DNA from: Chrysophaeum taylorii
Taxonomy: Eukaryota > Sar > Pelagophyceae > Pelagomonadales > Pelagomonadaceae
DNA length: 64,000 nt
Assembly (NCBI GenBank): GCA_029834535.1
Contig: JAQMWT010000099.1
Location: 62,001 to 126,000, forward strand
Reading direction: 5' to 3'
The position numbers were made by a program, and so were the translations under genes. This document shows positions 1-10,625 of the stretch, piece by piece. Under the pieces are notes generated by a model that saw only the letters and a list, made by a program, of their open reading frames with translations, made no database searches and was not told where the DNA came from. Positions within the stretch are counted from its first letter, which is position 1. The number at the start of each line of letters is the position of its first letter.

Positions 1-1180
1 AAGTCATGCAAGCCGCCACCGTCGTTGCCGCTTCCCCTCCAGCGCCGTCGTTTGAGGAGACGGCCCACTGTAATCATGGGCCTCTAGGGCTTATGGAGCA
101 CGAGGAAAACGAATTCGGGCCATTCTTCCGCAAGTTGTCGCAATCAGCCGGTGAGAAGGCCACAGATTTCAGTCCATCTTCGGAGTCCATTCGAAGCAGC
201 CGATCAAGCCGCTTGTCAAGGCGCTCCATACTCTGGCATCATAGTAATTCGTCACTGCCACCCGTGACTATCCACTTCCCGTCGAGCGAGAATGCGCAAG
301 TTATGACAGCTTATTGACCCCCTGAGACCACCCGAAAACATATGCCGCCGGCGCCAAAGTTCGCATCGCACGTCCACGCCATGTTGTCATCGCCAACTGC
401 CACGCTCCACTCGCCGTGTAAGGAGAAGGCGCAGATCTCGACGCCACCTGCGTGCCCCATGTGTTTTGAGCCGCAGCCTGCTTTCTTGACGGGCCGAAAC
501 CTGGCCTTTTTCTTGTCCCTGCTCCCCGTCGCGATAGACTTCCTATCCAATAATGTCAATCGCAAGGCTCATGAAACCTTACTTCTCACAGCTCAGTCTC
601 CATTGTGTGTTCTTTAGCAGTAGCAAGCATGCACCTAGTTCCCGCCTTGACGTTCCAGACCCATGTCCAAGCTGCGGTCAGGATCTGCTTGAAGTCAGAT
701 AATTCTCAAACCTGTTTGCACAACTCTCTCAACGCGTATGGTGTGCCTTTGTTTGTGCCACAGCTTGCCCGTATCAGTACCCCAACCCTGGCTATTGACT
801 TCATACTACCACCCGTGGTTATCTTCATCACCATCGACCGAGAACGCACAGCTCGTGAGAAGATGGGCGTGGCTCTTGAGCTCGAGTCGCAACGCCCAGG
901 CACCTGCCGCCAACTGGGAGCCTGTGTCCAGTCTTTCCGGCCGCTCAGCTCTGCGTGCTGTCCCCGCCTCCTTATTAGCAGCAGCCTTTCATAAATCCTC
1001 CCTGCCAGGAGGCGTCGAGCACGTCGGTTTCAGGTGGGGACCAAGGAATAGGCTATCAAGAATCGAGATACCAAGGGCACATTTGCATCGTCCTTTTGGA
1101 GAAAGTCGTCAACGGAGTCGGCTGCGACCACCCTAACCCTTTCCACTCGGCCGTCCCCTACAAGCGGCTTGCGTCAACGT
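1..1180. other. No recognisable gene
   Basis: Only short overlapping ORFs on both strands (up to about 130 codons) without a recognisable motif, consistent codon bias or splice-site pattern. I see no RNA gene. It may hold 3' ends or introns of genes lying outside the window. Confidence 0.5.
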
Positions 1181-1290
1181 CCTTCCTCTCACTCACCACA
1201 ACTCTCCTTTCCGCTCGACGCTTCGACCCCCGCCAAGCTAACCTGCTTTTATCAGCGCCCGCTCTGCCCTTAACCTTTAAGTTTACTCCT
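1181..1290 (-). repeat. Eroded fragment of the helicase-unit repeat
   Basis: This stretch aligns by eye with the segment of the 1.07-kb units near 12745-12835 (blocks such as ACTCTCCTTT, CCCCCGCCAA, and AGTTTACTC in the same order), but with many substitutions and small indels. It lies in the same orientation as array A. It is an old copy; no helicase sequence remains beside it. Confidence 0.55.
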
Positions 1291-2296
1291 TAACCCTTTC
1301 CCTGCGATGACTTCGAATAGCTTCCGCGCCGCGGCTAATTATTAGGCTACCTAACGAGGAGCAAGCAAAGCATCCTGGCAGTGAGCTCGGTTGTAAGTTC
1401 GTCGTATTTTCCGGATGTCGACCTCGGCGCAAGGACAATCAGCGGACCTCTTAATCACGAGCACGGCGCTCACCAACGTCATCGGTATCCCTCCTGTTTA
1501 TGCAGTACCGGCGCCGCCCCACCATTTCCCTCTCTGTCCACCGGCCAGAGTGCCGATAGCGACTGGAAATCCAAACTTCCGTTGAACGTCGTTAGTAACT
1601 TAGCCCCCGCTCCGACGCGCAAGCTCTGAGAGCCGAGCCAATCGATTTTCCCTGCGTCGAGCGCTCTGGCGATGGGCTCGGGTCTCACGTGCCCATTCGC
1701 CTTCCCTATTCGCACATCTGCCGAGGTCTGTTTTTCTGTGTCAGCTCAATTCTTAATGTCGATTGGAATTCAGTGTTCTACTACCAGCTCCTGCCCTATG
1801 ACCTTTCTCAGAGCAGGCCCATTTGGTGATAATCACATCTATGCCTTACCAACTAATATAGCACGAAGTAAGAAAATAAAAGCCACGGCGCATGACATTG
1901 TGCGACTCTGCGCAGCAAAATGATATAAGCTGCCGTGGGCCTTTCGACTCAACTTCCATGGCACACAGGCTTTCTGGGGGGAGTAGCCATAGATGGGGGT
2001 GCCAGGCCGCTCTTCCTTTATGTAACTAGTCCCTCGGGTGCGCAAGGCCTAAGCTATTTTGTTTATCTTTTGTTGTTAGCACCTCCCAGGCTCAAGGAGC
2101 TATTACATGCCGGCAACGTGACACACGCTATCGCAAAACCGCAACCTGAAACACGAAGTGGAGTCTCGTAGAGAGGCATATATATGTGCCTTTCTTTTAG
2201 TACCATGACGCTACCAAATGGACGGCAGGGCAATCACTATCTTGGCTATTTGTATTACAATTCACATGCGAAGGCGCTTTGCAAAGTTCTCTTCGA
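1291..2296. other. Intergenic, nothing recognised
   Basis: Between the eroded repeat fragment and the 3' end of the first histone H2A gene. ORFs are short and without motifs. No tRNA or rRNA was recognised. Confidence 0.5.
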
Positions 2297-2316
2297 GGGT
2301 GGTGTTAAGAAACACC
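2297..2316 (-). terminator. Histone mRNA 3' stem-loop, H2A copy 1
   Basis: Read on the minus strand: GGTGTT stem, TCTT loop, AACACC stem, then ACCC. It starts 27 nt after the H2A stop codon. Six-base-pair stem, four-base loop and ACCC tail are the architecture of metazoan and protist replication-dependent histone mRNA ends, which are recognised by SLBP and cut without polyadenylation. Function here is inferred from form and from its presence behind every histone gene of the window. Confidence 0.9.
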
Positions 2317-2343
2317 AGTGTGCGTTGTGTGAAGTGCGCAAGC

Positions 2344-2748
2344 TTACGAGGAGGTGGCCTTGGACTTAGACTTCTTCGGGAGAAGGACGGCGTGGATGTT
2401 GGGGAGGACACCACCCGAGGCGATAGTCACGCCACCGAGGAGCTTGTTGAGCTCCTCGTCGTTGCGCACGGCGAGCTGGAGATGCCGTGGGATGATGCGA
2501 GACTTCTTGTTATCGCGCGCCGCGTTGCCCGCGAGCTCGAGGATCTCTGCACAGAGGTACTCGAGGACGGCGGCGAGGTAAACTGGAGCGCCAGCGCCGA
2601 TGCGCGTCGCGTACTTGCCTTGCTTAAGATAGCGGCCGACACGGCCCACGGGAAACTGAAGCCCCGCCTTGGTAGACTTAGTAGTCGACTTGCCGGTGCC
2701 CGTACCGGTCTTGCCCTTCCCGCGTCCGCCCTTGCCTTTGCCCGACAT
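2344..2748 (-). CDS. Histone H2A (copy 1)
   Basis: 134-residue canonical H2A, the nucleosome core subunit that pairs with H2B. It begins [12 protein letters not shown], has the [14 protein letters not shown] start of the histone fold and the acidic-patch region [23 protein letters not shown], and ends [10 protein letters not shown]. It lacks a C-terminal SQ(E/D)-hydrophobic motif, so it is not an H2A.X. Compared with copies 2 and 3 it differs only in the N-terminal Gly-Thr-rich tail ([10 protein letters not shown]). Single exon. The 3' stem-loop follows directly and supports replication-dependent expression. It lies alone at the edge of cluster I, with its own promoter at 2749-3050. Confidence 0.97.
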   Translation of the reverse strand: MSGKGKGGRGKGKTGTGTGKSTTKSTKAGLQFPVGRVGRYLKQGKYATRIGAGAPVYLAAVLEYLCAEILELAGNAARDNKKSRIIPRHLQLAVRNDEELNKLLGGVTIASGGVLPNIHAVLLPKKSKSKATSS

Positions 2749-3649
2749 GATGATTTGCTGTTGTTTCGTTCCGGAGGATATCTGCGAGAGAATGAGCGTG
2801 TCGGGTAAACACTACCAAGCGGGAGGACACACGCTTAACCAAGGACAAACACGCAACTTGGTCACACTTGTCGACACGACGCACCTCGTTTTGTGATTTC
2901 TGGGTGAGAGGCAGTTGGTTCGACAAGGGTTTGACTACGTCACATGCGCGATCTATCGCGTGTTTGCGAAGCGCAGCGCGCTACAAAATAGAAGGGTAAG
3001 ACTTAACTCGTTGTGCGGGGTAAGTTTGGTCACGTCAATCACGAAGTTCCGCACAAAACCGCAGTTTGTGTTTTCGAATTGAGCTTGATGGTCAACGCAG
3101 TTGCGCGAGACCGCAGAAATGTGCCCGCCGTTTGACATAAGTCTCGTCTGTCAGGCGCGGCGCGCCTTTCGTGATTACCGAAAACAATGTTACACACTCA
3201 AGGCACGTTTCTGCATGTACGACACGAGCCTGCAGACGACGACGGCGAATAATCCCCTCCGTAGTACCATGTACGAAGCTCATCCGAGTTTGGACGCAGA
3301 ACACGGAGGACGCTAGGCTGCACCCGTCAGTTTGGGTGAAAGAAGCGCCACAGAAACTCGAAAAAATGGTCTCGTCGGGAAAAAAATTATGCACAGAATC
3401 TACGGAATCTCACCGAGGGAGACTAAAGAGCATTATGGACGTGCCTTGGGGTATTGAGGTTTGTCCGGCTCCGACTTGAGGCGACTTATAATGATATAAG
3501 ATTGGCAAGGATAAATTCAGATGCACGGCTGCGGTGCGAAGTACATTGTGCTCAACTCCAATCAAAAAGCACCATCGGGGACTAGGATCTAGCTCCCGAG
3601 AGCCACATATGCAGTTAAACATTAGAAGAGCTTTGACAGGTCCGCGAAA
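2749..3649. promoter_or_regulatory. H2A copy 1 upstream region
   Basis: Reading toward the H2A gene there are two ACGTCA hexamers (2937-2942 and 3032-3037). The first is followed after four bases by the palindrome CGCGAT-CT-ATCGCG (2947-2960). Hexamer plus CGCGATC octamer-like spacing recalls the plant histone type I element. A GC-rich GAAGCGCAGCGCGC block at about 2968-2981 has a similar counterpart upstream of H2A copy 3. Beyond about 3100 nothing is recognised. Regulatory role is inferred, not shown. Confidence 0.45.
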
Positions 3650-5010
3650 AGAAAAGGCATTGTCGAAATTCCCGCCAGGCACGGTGGCGCGGTCCAGCAC
3701 AAGTCGGTGTAGCTTGCCAGCTTGTTGGCACCGTTCGAGTCGCGGTTGGTAGCGCGTCTCGAGATCGTAGCCTAGGGACGCTGGACAAGATAACATCTCT
3801 TCCCGCAAAGCGTGCTCCGGTATCGCGAACTCCTCTTGTAGAAATACGAGTTTTGGCTCGAGGTTTGACTTGTAGCTGCAACGAAGCAGCACCCGTGGGA
3901 GTCGCCTCACGACAGTCTTAAGCTCGACATCGCTCAGCGCAAGGCAAAACTAAATGCATCGCCAGTGACGGCTCAACGTTGGCCTCGTACCTGTAGCTGA
4001 GCACCGTGGGGCAGCCCTAACGCGACTTTCTTATGTCGTCTGGGTTCAGCCAAAGCCGATATTGTAGCTCAGCCGAAAGCGGTTCGATGTTGAACTCGCA
4101 TCTCAAGCCGAGTATTTCTGGGAGCCGCAGCACAGCCTCCTGCAGCTGGGCCCTACTTAACCCGAGTCGTTCCTGCGGTGAAGGTTGTATCGTAGTTGCA
4201 ATCCACGAATATGTGGGTGTCGCAACACCACCCTTCTAAGCTCGGTCTCACTCAGGTCGAGTCGTCACTGCTTGCTGCTAGTTTCGGTTTAGCATCGGCC
4301 TCGTTGCTGTAACTTTGCACTCGCGGGCATCGCATCACAAGCTTCTTGTGTTCCACCTTCCTCAGTTGGAGACGCCGCCGCTGCAATCCGGCCAGTGACT
4401 GATCGATGTTAGGCTCGTAGCAAGACTGACAGCCGCAACACGAGTTCATTTAGATCGGCTTGCTCGGCATCGGCCGACTCAGTTAGTCCTGGCTCACCTG
4501 CGAGAATCCTAAAACCATTCTCTTAAGTTCGACATCGCACAGCCGGAGTCGCTCCTGGTTCTCCTCCGCTCCTCCGCCAGTGTCACCTTTATGTTGGCCT
4601 CGTAGCTGCAAACGAGCAGCCGTGAGACACGCAAAACGACATCATTGATTTCGGCGTCGCCCGACTCGTAAAATCTCCTGTAGTGCAAACATGAACGAAT
4701 GCCGTCACTCTTCTAGTGTCATCATGAACGGTTGACGGAGCTGCCATTGAGCACCGCTGGGAATCTCAGCGCGACCGACTTGAGCTCGGCCTCGCTCAGT
4801 CGGCGCTGCAGTGCCGCCAGTGTCAGCTCAAAATGCTTGTTTCGTTGCCACAATTGAATACGCCAAGGGATCCGAACACTATCATCTTGAGCTCGGCATC
4901 ACGTAACCGCGGCCGCCGCTACGGCGCCGCCAGTGAATGATAGATATGCGTTAGTAACGCTGGGAGCCGCGACACGAGCTTATGGAATTTTGCACTCAGG
5001 CCGAGTCGCC
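3650..5010 (-). pseudogene. Decayed mTERF-family gene
   Basis: The minus strand carries, in order, several pieces of mTERF repeats spread over different frames: KLVSRLPALL near 4950-5010, LSEAELKSVALRFPAVL near 4750-4830, KLVMRCPRVQ near 4330-4370, LSRAQLQEAVLRLPEILG near 4100-4170, and an open stretch at 3700-3910 with LPRVLLRCSYKSNLEPKLVFLQ and EMLSCPASLGYD. The recurring pattern (LS-x-EL, RFP-x-LL, NLEPKL-x-FL) is the organelle transcription/RNA-binding mTERF fold. Stops and frame changes separate the repeats and no single ORF exceeds about 166 codons, so this host gene is probably dead. An alternative is a spliced gene with many introns, but stops fall inside the repeats themselves. It lies between histone genes H2A and H3. 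Confidence 0.7.
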
Positions 5011-5491
5011 GTGGAATCACTACCGCTGCTGTGTAGTCCGCTGGCTTCACCGTCTGATTGAACGTAGCTGTCCCTCGCGATATTCCTGCAACGTACGGCC
5101 CGTGAACTCCGCCAGCGTTGCGACTGCGGTTCGAGGCCGTGCAGGAGGACATATGTCATTAAAGTGGCGAGCGACGACACCGCGGAGTTTCATGTTATTC
5201 ACACACACACGTTCTACATCGCGACCCGACGGAGTCACGCTGCCATTGCGCAACAAAAAAAAATCCAATTATCGTTATCTAGATGTGAACTACAACGCAT
5301 AAAGCAGGCAGTTGGTGAAAGGACTTCACTTGTGCACCGTCACGGCTAGCTTCCATTGATAGAACTTCGCACAGCCCCTATTCCAAATTCGGGTATGACA
5401 TCGCCCCAGCACGAACCTTATAATACTACCGTTACGTCTCCAACAGACTAATCTACAGGACAACATTTCTCAACGCGCCTTCCGTCGTAGA
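5011..5491. other. Intergenic between mTERF relic and H3
   Basis: No gene seen. A short CA-type run lies at about 5199-5208. The right edge is the H3 stem-loop. Confidence 0.5.
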
Positions 5492-5511
5492 GGGTGGTGT
5501 TAAGAAACACC
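5492..5511 (-). terminator. Histone mRNA 3' stem-loop, H3 copy 1
   Basis: Minus strand GGTGTT-TCTT-AACACC-ACCC, 51 nt beyond the H3 stop. Same stem and same TCTT loop as behind the H2A genes. It marks the outer limit of the inverted-duplicated H3-H4-H2B block. Confidence 0.9.
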
Positions 5512-5562
5512 GATGAGTGGGTGGATTGGTTGTCGTCGTCGGCGACAAGGCATTTGAGTGGC

Positions 5563-6527
<965 letters not shown>

Positions 6528-6584
6528 GCGGCAATGTTGTCGTCGCAACATCAAGAAGCCCCACGGCCTCGACCACCACCCATC

Positions 6585-6604
6585 GGTGTTTTCGAACACC
6601 ACCC
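6585..6604 (+). terminator. Histone mRNA 3' stem-loop, H4 copy 1
   Basis: GGTGTT-TTCG-AACACC-ACCC. The H4 loop is TTCG in both copies, a UNCG-type tetraloop, and differs from the TCTT loop of H2A and H3. Confidence 0.9.
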
Positions 6605-6830
6605 TCGTTTCGGAATGCGAGCGTGCTTTGTGAATTTGTTTTGTTCGTCTTGGAATGTACGCCCGACGCGGGCAGTCGTGCTGGTGATCCATTTTCGGAC
6701 CTTAAACGTTAGGATTATAGAAAGAAATATAGAAGGAAGATACAACAAGATCTGGGTGTCTAGTTGAGTAATCAACTTCGTGTAATTTTATGATCTCCTC
6801 GAGGGCGTGGAGCAGTGGGATCCTTTATTT
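6605..6830. other. H4-H2B spacer, diverged part
   Basis: Homologous to 50054-50278 in inverted orientation but clearly less similar (roughly three quarters identical by eye) than the sequence next to it. No gene seen. Confidence 0.5.
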
Positions 6831-7018
6831 CCGCAGCACAAGTCCGCGATGACATTGTGCCGGCTGCTCGAAAAGACTGCGAACGAAGGTAACTAGAGGC
6901 GTGTCATACACGAGAGTATCCGATTCTGACGTGGAGCGGCGTACGCACTCTCTCTCTTCGACTCGCAGCCCGCCTCGATGCACCGTTCCTGGCTCGAAGG
7001 CCTTCGTTTTGGATGGCA
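6831..7018. other. Conserved non-coding island in H4-H2B spacer, copy 1
   Basis: This ~188-bp stretch differs from its inverted counterpart (49867-50053) at only about four positions, whereas the adjacent spacer is much more diverged. A 64-codon minus-strand frame runs through it, but three of the four differences would change the amino acid, which argues against a protein. It contains TGACGTGG (6927-6934; CCACGTCA on the other strand), a hexamer typical of plant histone promoters. It could be a distal regulatory element, a small RNA gene or a gene-conversion tract. Confidence 0.45.
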
Positions 7019-7321
7019 AAACTTAGTCCGTTATTGCGACTACGTACACGAAGTATTCAAATTATGTAGGCCGAGCTTTGCGTCCTCAATATTGGCGCGC
7101 CACGCTCCGCAGCCCCACAAGAAACCGTTTTGATTGATAAAGCGTTGCTAAAAATCAACCCTAACGAGCAAACACAAAACCAAACTTCGAGCAGGTGCGT
7201 TCCCTCACCAAGCCTACTTCCTTCGTCCTTATTATCTTTGGGCGAGTGGTTGTTGCTGTTGTTGTGCTCCTTGATCCTCGCTCCTGATCGTTCTCGCACG
7301 CAGACAAACACTAGCGAGATC
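7019..7321 (+). promoter_or_regulatory. H2B copy 1 upstream region
   Basis: Highly similar to the region upstream of H2B copy 2 (49563-49866, inverted). Both contain CAATATTGGCGCGCCA (about 7087-7102 here), which combines a CCAAT-like and an E2F-like TTGGCGCG core. An in-frame extension upstream of the chosen H2B ATG is open for 64 codons but contains no histone-like sequence and is treated as leader. Confidence 0.5.
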
Positions 7322-7675
7322 ATGGCCAAAACTCCGTCCAAAAAATCCGCCAAGGCCCCGAAGAAGGCCGCCGAGGGGAAGAAGAAGAAGGCGCGCGTCG
7401 AGTCGTACTCGACCTACATCTACCGTGTGCTCAAGCAAGTCCATCCAGACACGGGCATCTCGAAGAAGGGCATGTCGATCATGAATTCGTTCATCAACGA
7501 CATCTTCGAGCGCATCGCCCTCGAGGCATCCAAGCTGTCGAGGTACTCCAAGAAGCAGACGCTTTCGTCTCGCGAGATCCAAACTGCCGTCCGCCTCATG
7601 CTTCCTGGCGAGCTCTCGAAGCACGCTGTCTCCGAGGGCACAAAGGCCGTCACCAAGTTCACCTCGTCGACGTGA
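7322..7675 (+). CDS. Histone H2B (copy 1)
   Basis: 117-residue H2B. A Lys/Ala-rich tail ([24 protein letters not shown]) precedes the histone fold ([46 protein letters not shown] in family terms), and the αC helix carries the usual ubiquitylatable lysine region [12 protein letters not shown]. The ATG at 7322 was chosen because it gives the standard MAKTPSKK start; longer in-frame starts upstream add unrelated residues. Single exon. Same strand as H4 copy 1. Protein identical to copy 2 at 49209-49562. Confidence 0.97.
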   Translation: MAKTPSKKSAKAPKKAAEGKKKKARVESYSTYIYRVLKQVHPDTGISKKGMSIMNSFINDIFERIALEASKLSRYSKKQTLSSREIQTAVRLMLPGELSKHAVSEGTKAVTKFTSST

Positions 7676-7714
7676 GCAGCGACACCCGGGTCCCCCCACA
7701 CACACAACATCAAC

Positions 7715-7734
7715 GGTGTTTTCCAACACCACCC
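7715..7734 (+). terminator. Histone mRNA 3' stem-loop, H2B copy 1
   Basis: GGTGTT-TTCC-AACACC-ACCC, 39 nt beyond the stop. The TTCC loop is shared with H2B copy 2. Similarity to the other block stops right after this element. Confidence 0.9.
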
Positions 7735-8091
7735 TTGTATTGAACGTCAGACTGTTTTGTTGTTTTATTGTAAATGCAGGTGTTGTACGTAGCTGGCTGG
7801 CCAATACAGGATTATTATATCTTCCATTTCCCCTCCCTTCCTTTCATTCATTCTTTCTTTTTGCGTGTAGCTCTAGGACCTGGGGAGTAGTTGTGCTGGT
7901 GTCGTTTTTTCAGTGAGCTAAAGACTGCTGGTAAGCTGTCGCTTCGTGTCGCTTTAGCTGTTACAATTTTCGTGTTCATACCAGCCGCGAGTCCGGGCAG
8001 CATAGGCGCCAACTTTTCGTGGAATCAAGCGAGTGTCAACGGACGCAAGAAATCGTTGAATTCTCGCTTGGTAAAAATCATCACACTATTG
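7735..8091. other. Intergenic upstream of plastid protein gene
   Basis: No gene recognised. Pyrimidine-rich stretch at about 7820-7860. An in-frame extension of the following gene upstream of 8092 exists but would bury its signal peptide. Confidence 0.5.
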
Positions 8092-8599
8092 ATGCGTGTC
8101 GCTTTGGTCATTTGCACGTGGTTCGCGACAGCCTTGGCGTTTGTTCCGCCTTCGACGTCGGTTCGGCACCGGGCGCTGCGAGCAGACCCCGATGACGAAG
8201 GGTACGCGCCGATCGGGTCGCTTATCCGACAGGGGCCAGTGCCTTTTTTTATTCGGCTAGTTGATCCGGACAAGTACGAGCGTTCGGTGCAGAAGTACAT
8301 GCTCGAGGAGGGCTGCGGGCGACGCGAAGCCCAGGGCAATATGGATGCCTAGTGCGTCGACTCGAAAACCGCGTCACAAACGATACGCAGCTTCGAGAAT
8401 CCCACCTCTTGGACTTTGCAGAAGCTTCGCGAAAAGGACGGCGCTCCCAAGTGAGTATCGAGCCCTGCCTTTCTCACCAAAAATGCAAAGGTACGATTAC
8501 GCCACCGCCAACACCACACCCAAGCAACTCATACTCACTGCTGCCTGGGCCCTTATCGTCCTCGCGCTCGGGACCAAGATCTTCCTCTTTGGATGGTGA
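8092..8599 (+). CDS. Plastid-targeted small membrane protein, three exons
   Basis: Exons 8092-8351, 8391-8450 and 8491-8599 give 142 residues. The two introns are 39 nt (GTGCGT...CGCAG) and 40 nt (GTGAGT...CAAAG); removing them joins three frames into one continuous protein, DAYFENPTSWTLQKL and GAPKYDYA spanning the junctions. MRVALVICTWFATALAFVPP is a signal peptide with Phe right after the predicted ALA cleavage site, the hallmark of import through four membranes into a red-lineage secondary plastid. The middle is charged; the C-terminus has one hydrophobic helix (LILTAAWALIVLALGTKIFLFGW begins near residue 120). I do not recognise the family. A thylakoid or envelope protein is plausible. 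An upstream in-frame extension to 7891 was rejected because the signal peptide fits a start at 8092. Confidence 0.7.
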
Positions 8600-9134
8600 G
8601 CGGCAGCGTAGGTAGGTGGTGCTCTCGATTTGACTGATGATGTCCTGGGTCCGCATATCGGTCGCGAGCTGCTCCTATGCATATCTAACGGCGTTCGACC
8701 CCCCGACGGCCTACGTGGGTGGGTGGATGGGTGGTGGGACGCCGTGGGTACGAAGTCCCGATGGTGTCGGTATCCAGAACTGCGGTGCCCGAGATCCGTG
8801 TTCGACATCATCAAATGCTGGGGCCCACGCGCACAAAAAAAGTGGCGCAGCAGGGCCTTTGTGGTACCGACGGACAGACGCATATTGAACTTCCCGTTTA
8901 TGCGATCCGTTTAGTATCAAACATACTGATACACTGAGCTGGCGACGGGTTTCTCGCCAAGAGCTTTGGTTATACGTGTAGGGTTTCAACTCAACCAAAG
9001 GACTAGTGTAGTTTTTGATGGATGATATCCGTCGAGAATCGCGGAAGATTGCGGAAGGAGCCGAAAGAAAAAGGGTTTATCGGCGGCGACTCGTCGGTCT
9101 TGTTTGACACAAAAAAAAGCTTCTTTTCGTCGTC
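8600..9134. other. Intergenic, nothing recognised
   Basis: Several overlapping ORFs below 130 codons on both strands, none with motifs. Contains both trailer of the plastid-protein gene and leader of the 496-aa gene. Confidence 0.5.
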
Positions 9135-10625
9135 ATGGACGAGTGGTCACGCATGGAGTCCGAGTCGTGGGACGGGTTGTCGTCGTGGGCGAGCGAGGCG
9201 TGGGAGTGGCTGGATCCGGAGGAGCAACGCAGCGGCGAGGCGCGTGTTGCTCCCGCAGTGGTGGAAGAGGAGGAAGGTGACGAGGTGCCAGTGTTGAAGC
9301 GGCGCGGGAAGCGATTGGCCAAGGCTGGGCTAACGCGGCGCTTTGGGGTCGAGTGGAGCGAGGTTATCAAGGTCGAGAGCCGTCCAGGGTCAGAGGGGAC
9401 CGTCGCGACGACGGTCGTCGACGACGCTATACCCGAGCTGGTCGGCGGCTCGGCAAGCCTCGGCCTTCGGCATCGCTGGGACGAGGTCGCCGAGCTGCTC
9501 GAACGGCTCGTTGTGGAGGGGCGAGCGACGCGCCTCGCGACGGCGACTGGCCCCGAACGCGGCCTGCGGGCGCCGCCGCCGCAGAACGTTTTTCGATACG
9601 CCGTATCTGTCAGCGGGACGGCCGCCGTGAGCGCGAAAAAGCAGAGAAGCTCCCGCGACAGCATCGTGTACCGGCGCCACCGGGGGTCGCTCGTCGAGTG
9701 GTACCGCCTCGAGGCGGCCCCGGGTCTTAACGCGGGCCAAGAAGTGCTCCGCGGCGTGCTCAAAGCGCCGCCCAAGGCGCGCCCCCTGTCGAAGCGCGGA
9801 AAGCGGGCGTTCGCGCCCGGTGTCGCAGCGGCGTGCGGGGCGAGCACGGTCGCGACGTGCGTTCGAGCAGCGTGCAACGCCGTCGCCCACTCGTCGGTCG
9901 AGCTCGACTTTTCGCGCGTCGTCTTTGTTTCGAGCGCGTCAATCGCTGGCAAGATCCACGACACCTACGTCGAAAGTGACGAGGAGGACGATCTAGAGCC
10001 GAAGAGATATCGCGACAACCTCGTCGTCGGCCGCCGGAAGCGCGTCGGAAAGCTCGTCGCGTGCGACGGCACCGACGCGTTTTGTAGCCGCGTCGTCGTC
10101 AGCGCGCGCCTCCAGACCGGATGGGTGCAAGTGGGCGAGTACGATGCCTCAACGGATGCTCACACCGAGCGTTTCATCTCCCTCGCCGACGCCCCGCTCG
10201 CCGTCCCGCACGATGCCGACACCTCCTGTCGCGGGATTCGCTGCTTCGCGCTTCGCTTCAAAGCGCTCGCGTGGCATCGCGCGCCCAAGATGCGCGTCGG
10301 GGCCTACGGCATCGACCTCGCTGCCAAAGAGCTGAAGACCCGCGCGCCGCCCAATAACATTCTCCACGACCCCGACAACACCGTCGTCTACGTCCTGCGG
10401 ACTAACCCCCTCGAGAATCGCGACGACGACGACCGCGTTGCCCTGCTGCGAAAATTCGCGCACAAGCCGCGCCGCACCGCAGGTCGTTGGGACCGGTACT
10501 ACGATCTCGACAAAAAATCTGCGCTTCGACACCAGCTTCGCGAGACGATCGCCGACGCACGCAAAGACCACCTTTCGTCCCAACAACACCGAGACGACGA
10601 CCTGATCTCGTGTTCGTCATCCTAG
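9135..10625 (+). CDS. Orphan 496-residue protein
   Basis: Long single open frame with strong GC-rich codon use (Arg, Ala, Val, Asp). The N-terminus is rich in Trp and acidic residues (DEWSRMESESWDGLSSWASEAWEWLDPEE), followed by basic patches (KRRGKRLAKAGLTRR) and, near residue 270-290, an acidic ESDEEDDLEPKR segment. No signal peptide or membrane helix. The C-terminal ~100 residues are rich in charged residues (RENRDDDDR-like, HQLRETIADARKDH). I recognise no domain. Pieces such as WVQVGEYDAS could belong to a β-rich fold, but that is a guess. Nuclear or cytosolic location would fit the charge pattern. The coding frame itself is well supported by length; function is unknown. Confidence 0.6.
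   Translation: MDEWSRMESESWDGLSSWASEAWEWLDPEEQRSGEARVAPAVVEEEEGDEVPVLKRRGKRLAKAGLTRRFGVEWSEVIKVESRPGSEGTVATTVVDDAIPELVGGSASLGLRHRWDEVAELLERLVVEGRATRLATATGPERGLRAPPPQNVFRYAVSVSGTAAVSAKKQRSSRDSIVYRRHRGSLVEWYRLEAAPGLNAGQEVLRGVLKAPPKARPLSKRGKRAFAPGVAAACGASTVATCVRAACNAVAHSSVELDFSRVVFVSSASIAGKIHDTYVESDEEDDLEPKRYRDNLVVGRRKRVGKLVACDGTDAFCSRVVVSARLQTGWVQVGEYDASTDAHTERFISLADAPLAVPHDADTSCRGIRCFALRFKALAWHRAPKMRVGAYGIDLAAKELKTRAPPNNILHDPDNTVVYVLRTNPLENRDDDDRVALLRKFAHKPRRTAGRWDRYYDLDKKSALRHQLRETIADARKDHLSSQQHRDDDLISCSSS

Noticed and set aside
4216-4238. GGTGT-CGCA-ACACC-ACCC hairpin resembling the histone stem-loop
   Set aside because: It has only a 5-bp stem, no histone gene precedes it, and it lies inside the mTERF relic; probably coincidence.
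6825-7019. 64-codon minus-strand ORF in the H4-H2B spacer, also open in the second copy
   Set aside because: Differences between the two copies are mostly amino-acid changing, so there is no sign of protein constraint.
9077-9964. 295-codon minus-strand ORF
   Set aside because: Antisense to the 496-residue frame; Ser/Thr/Arg-rich shadow.
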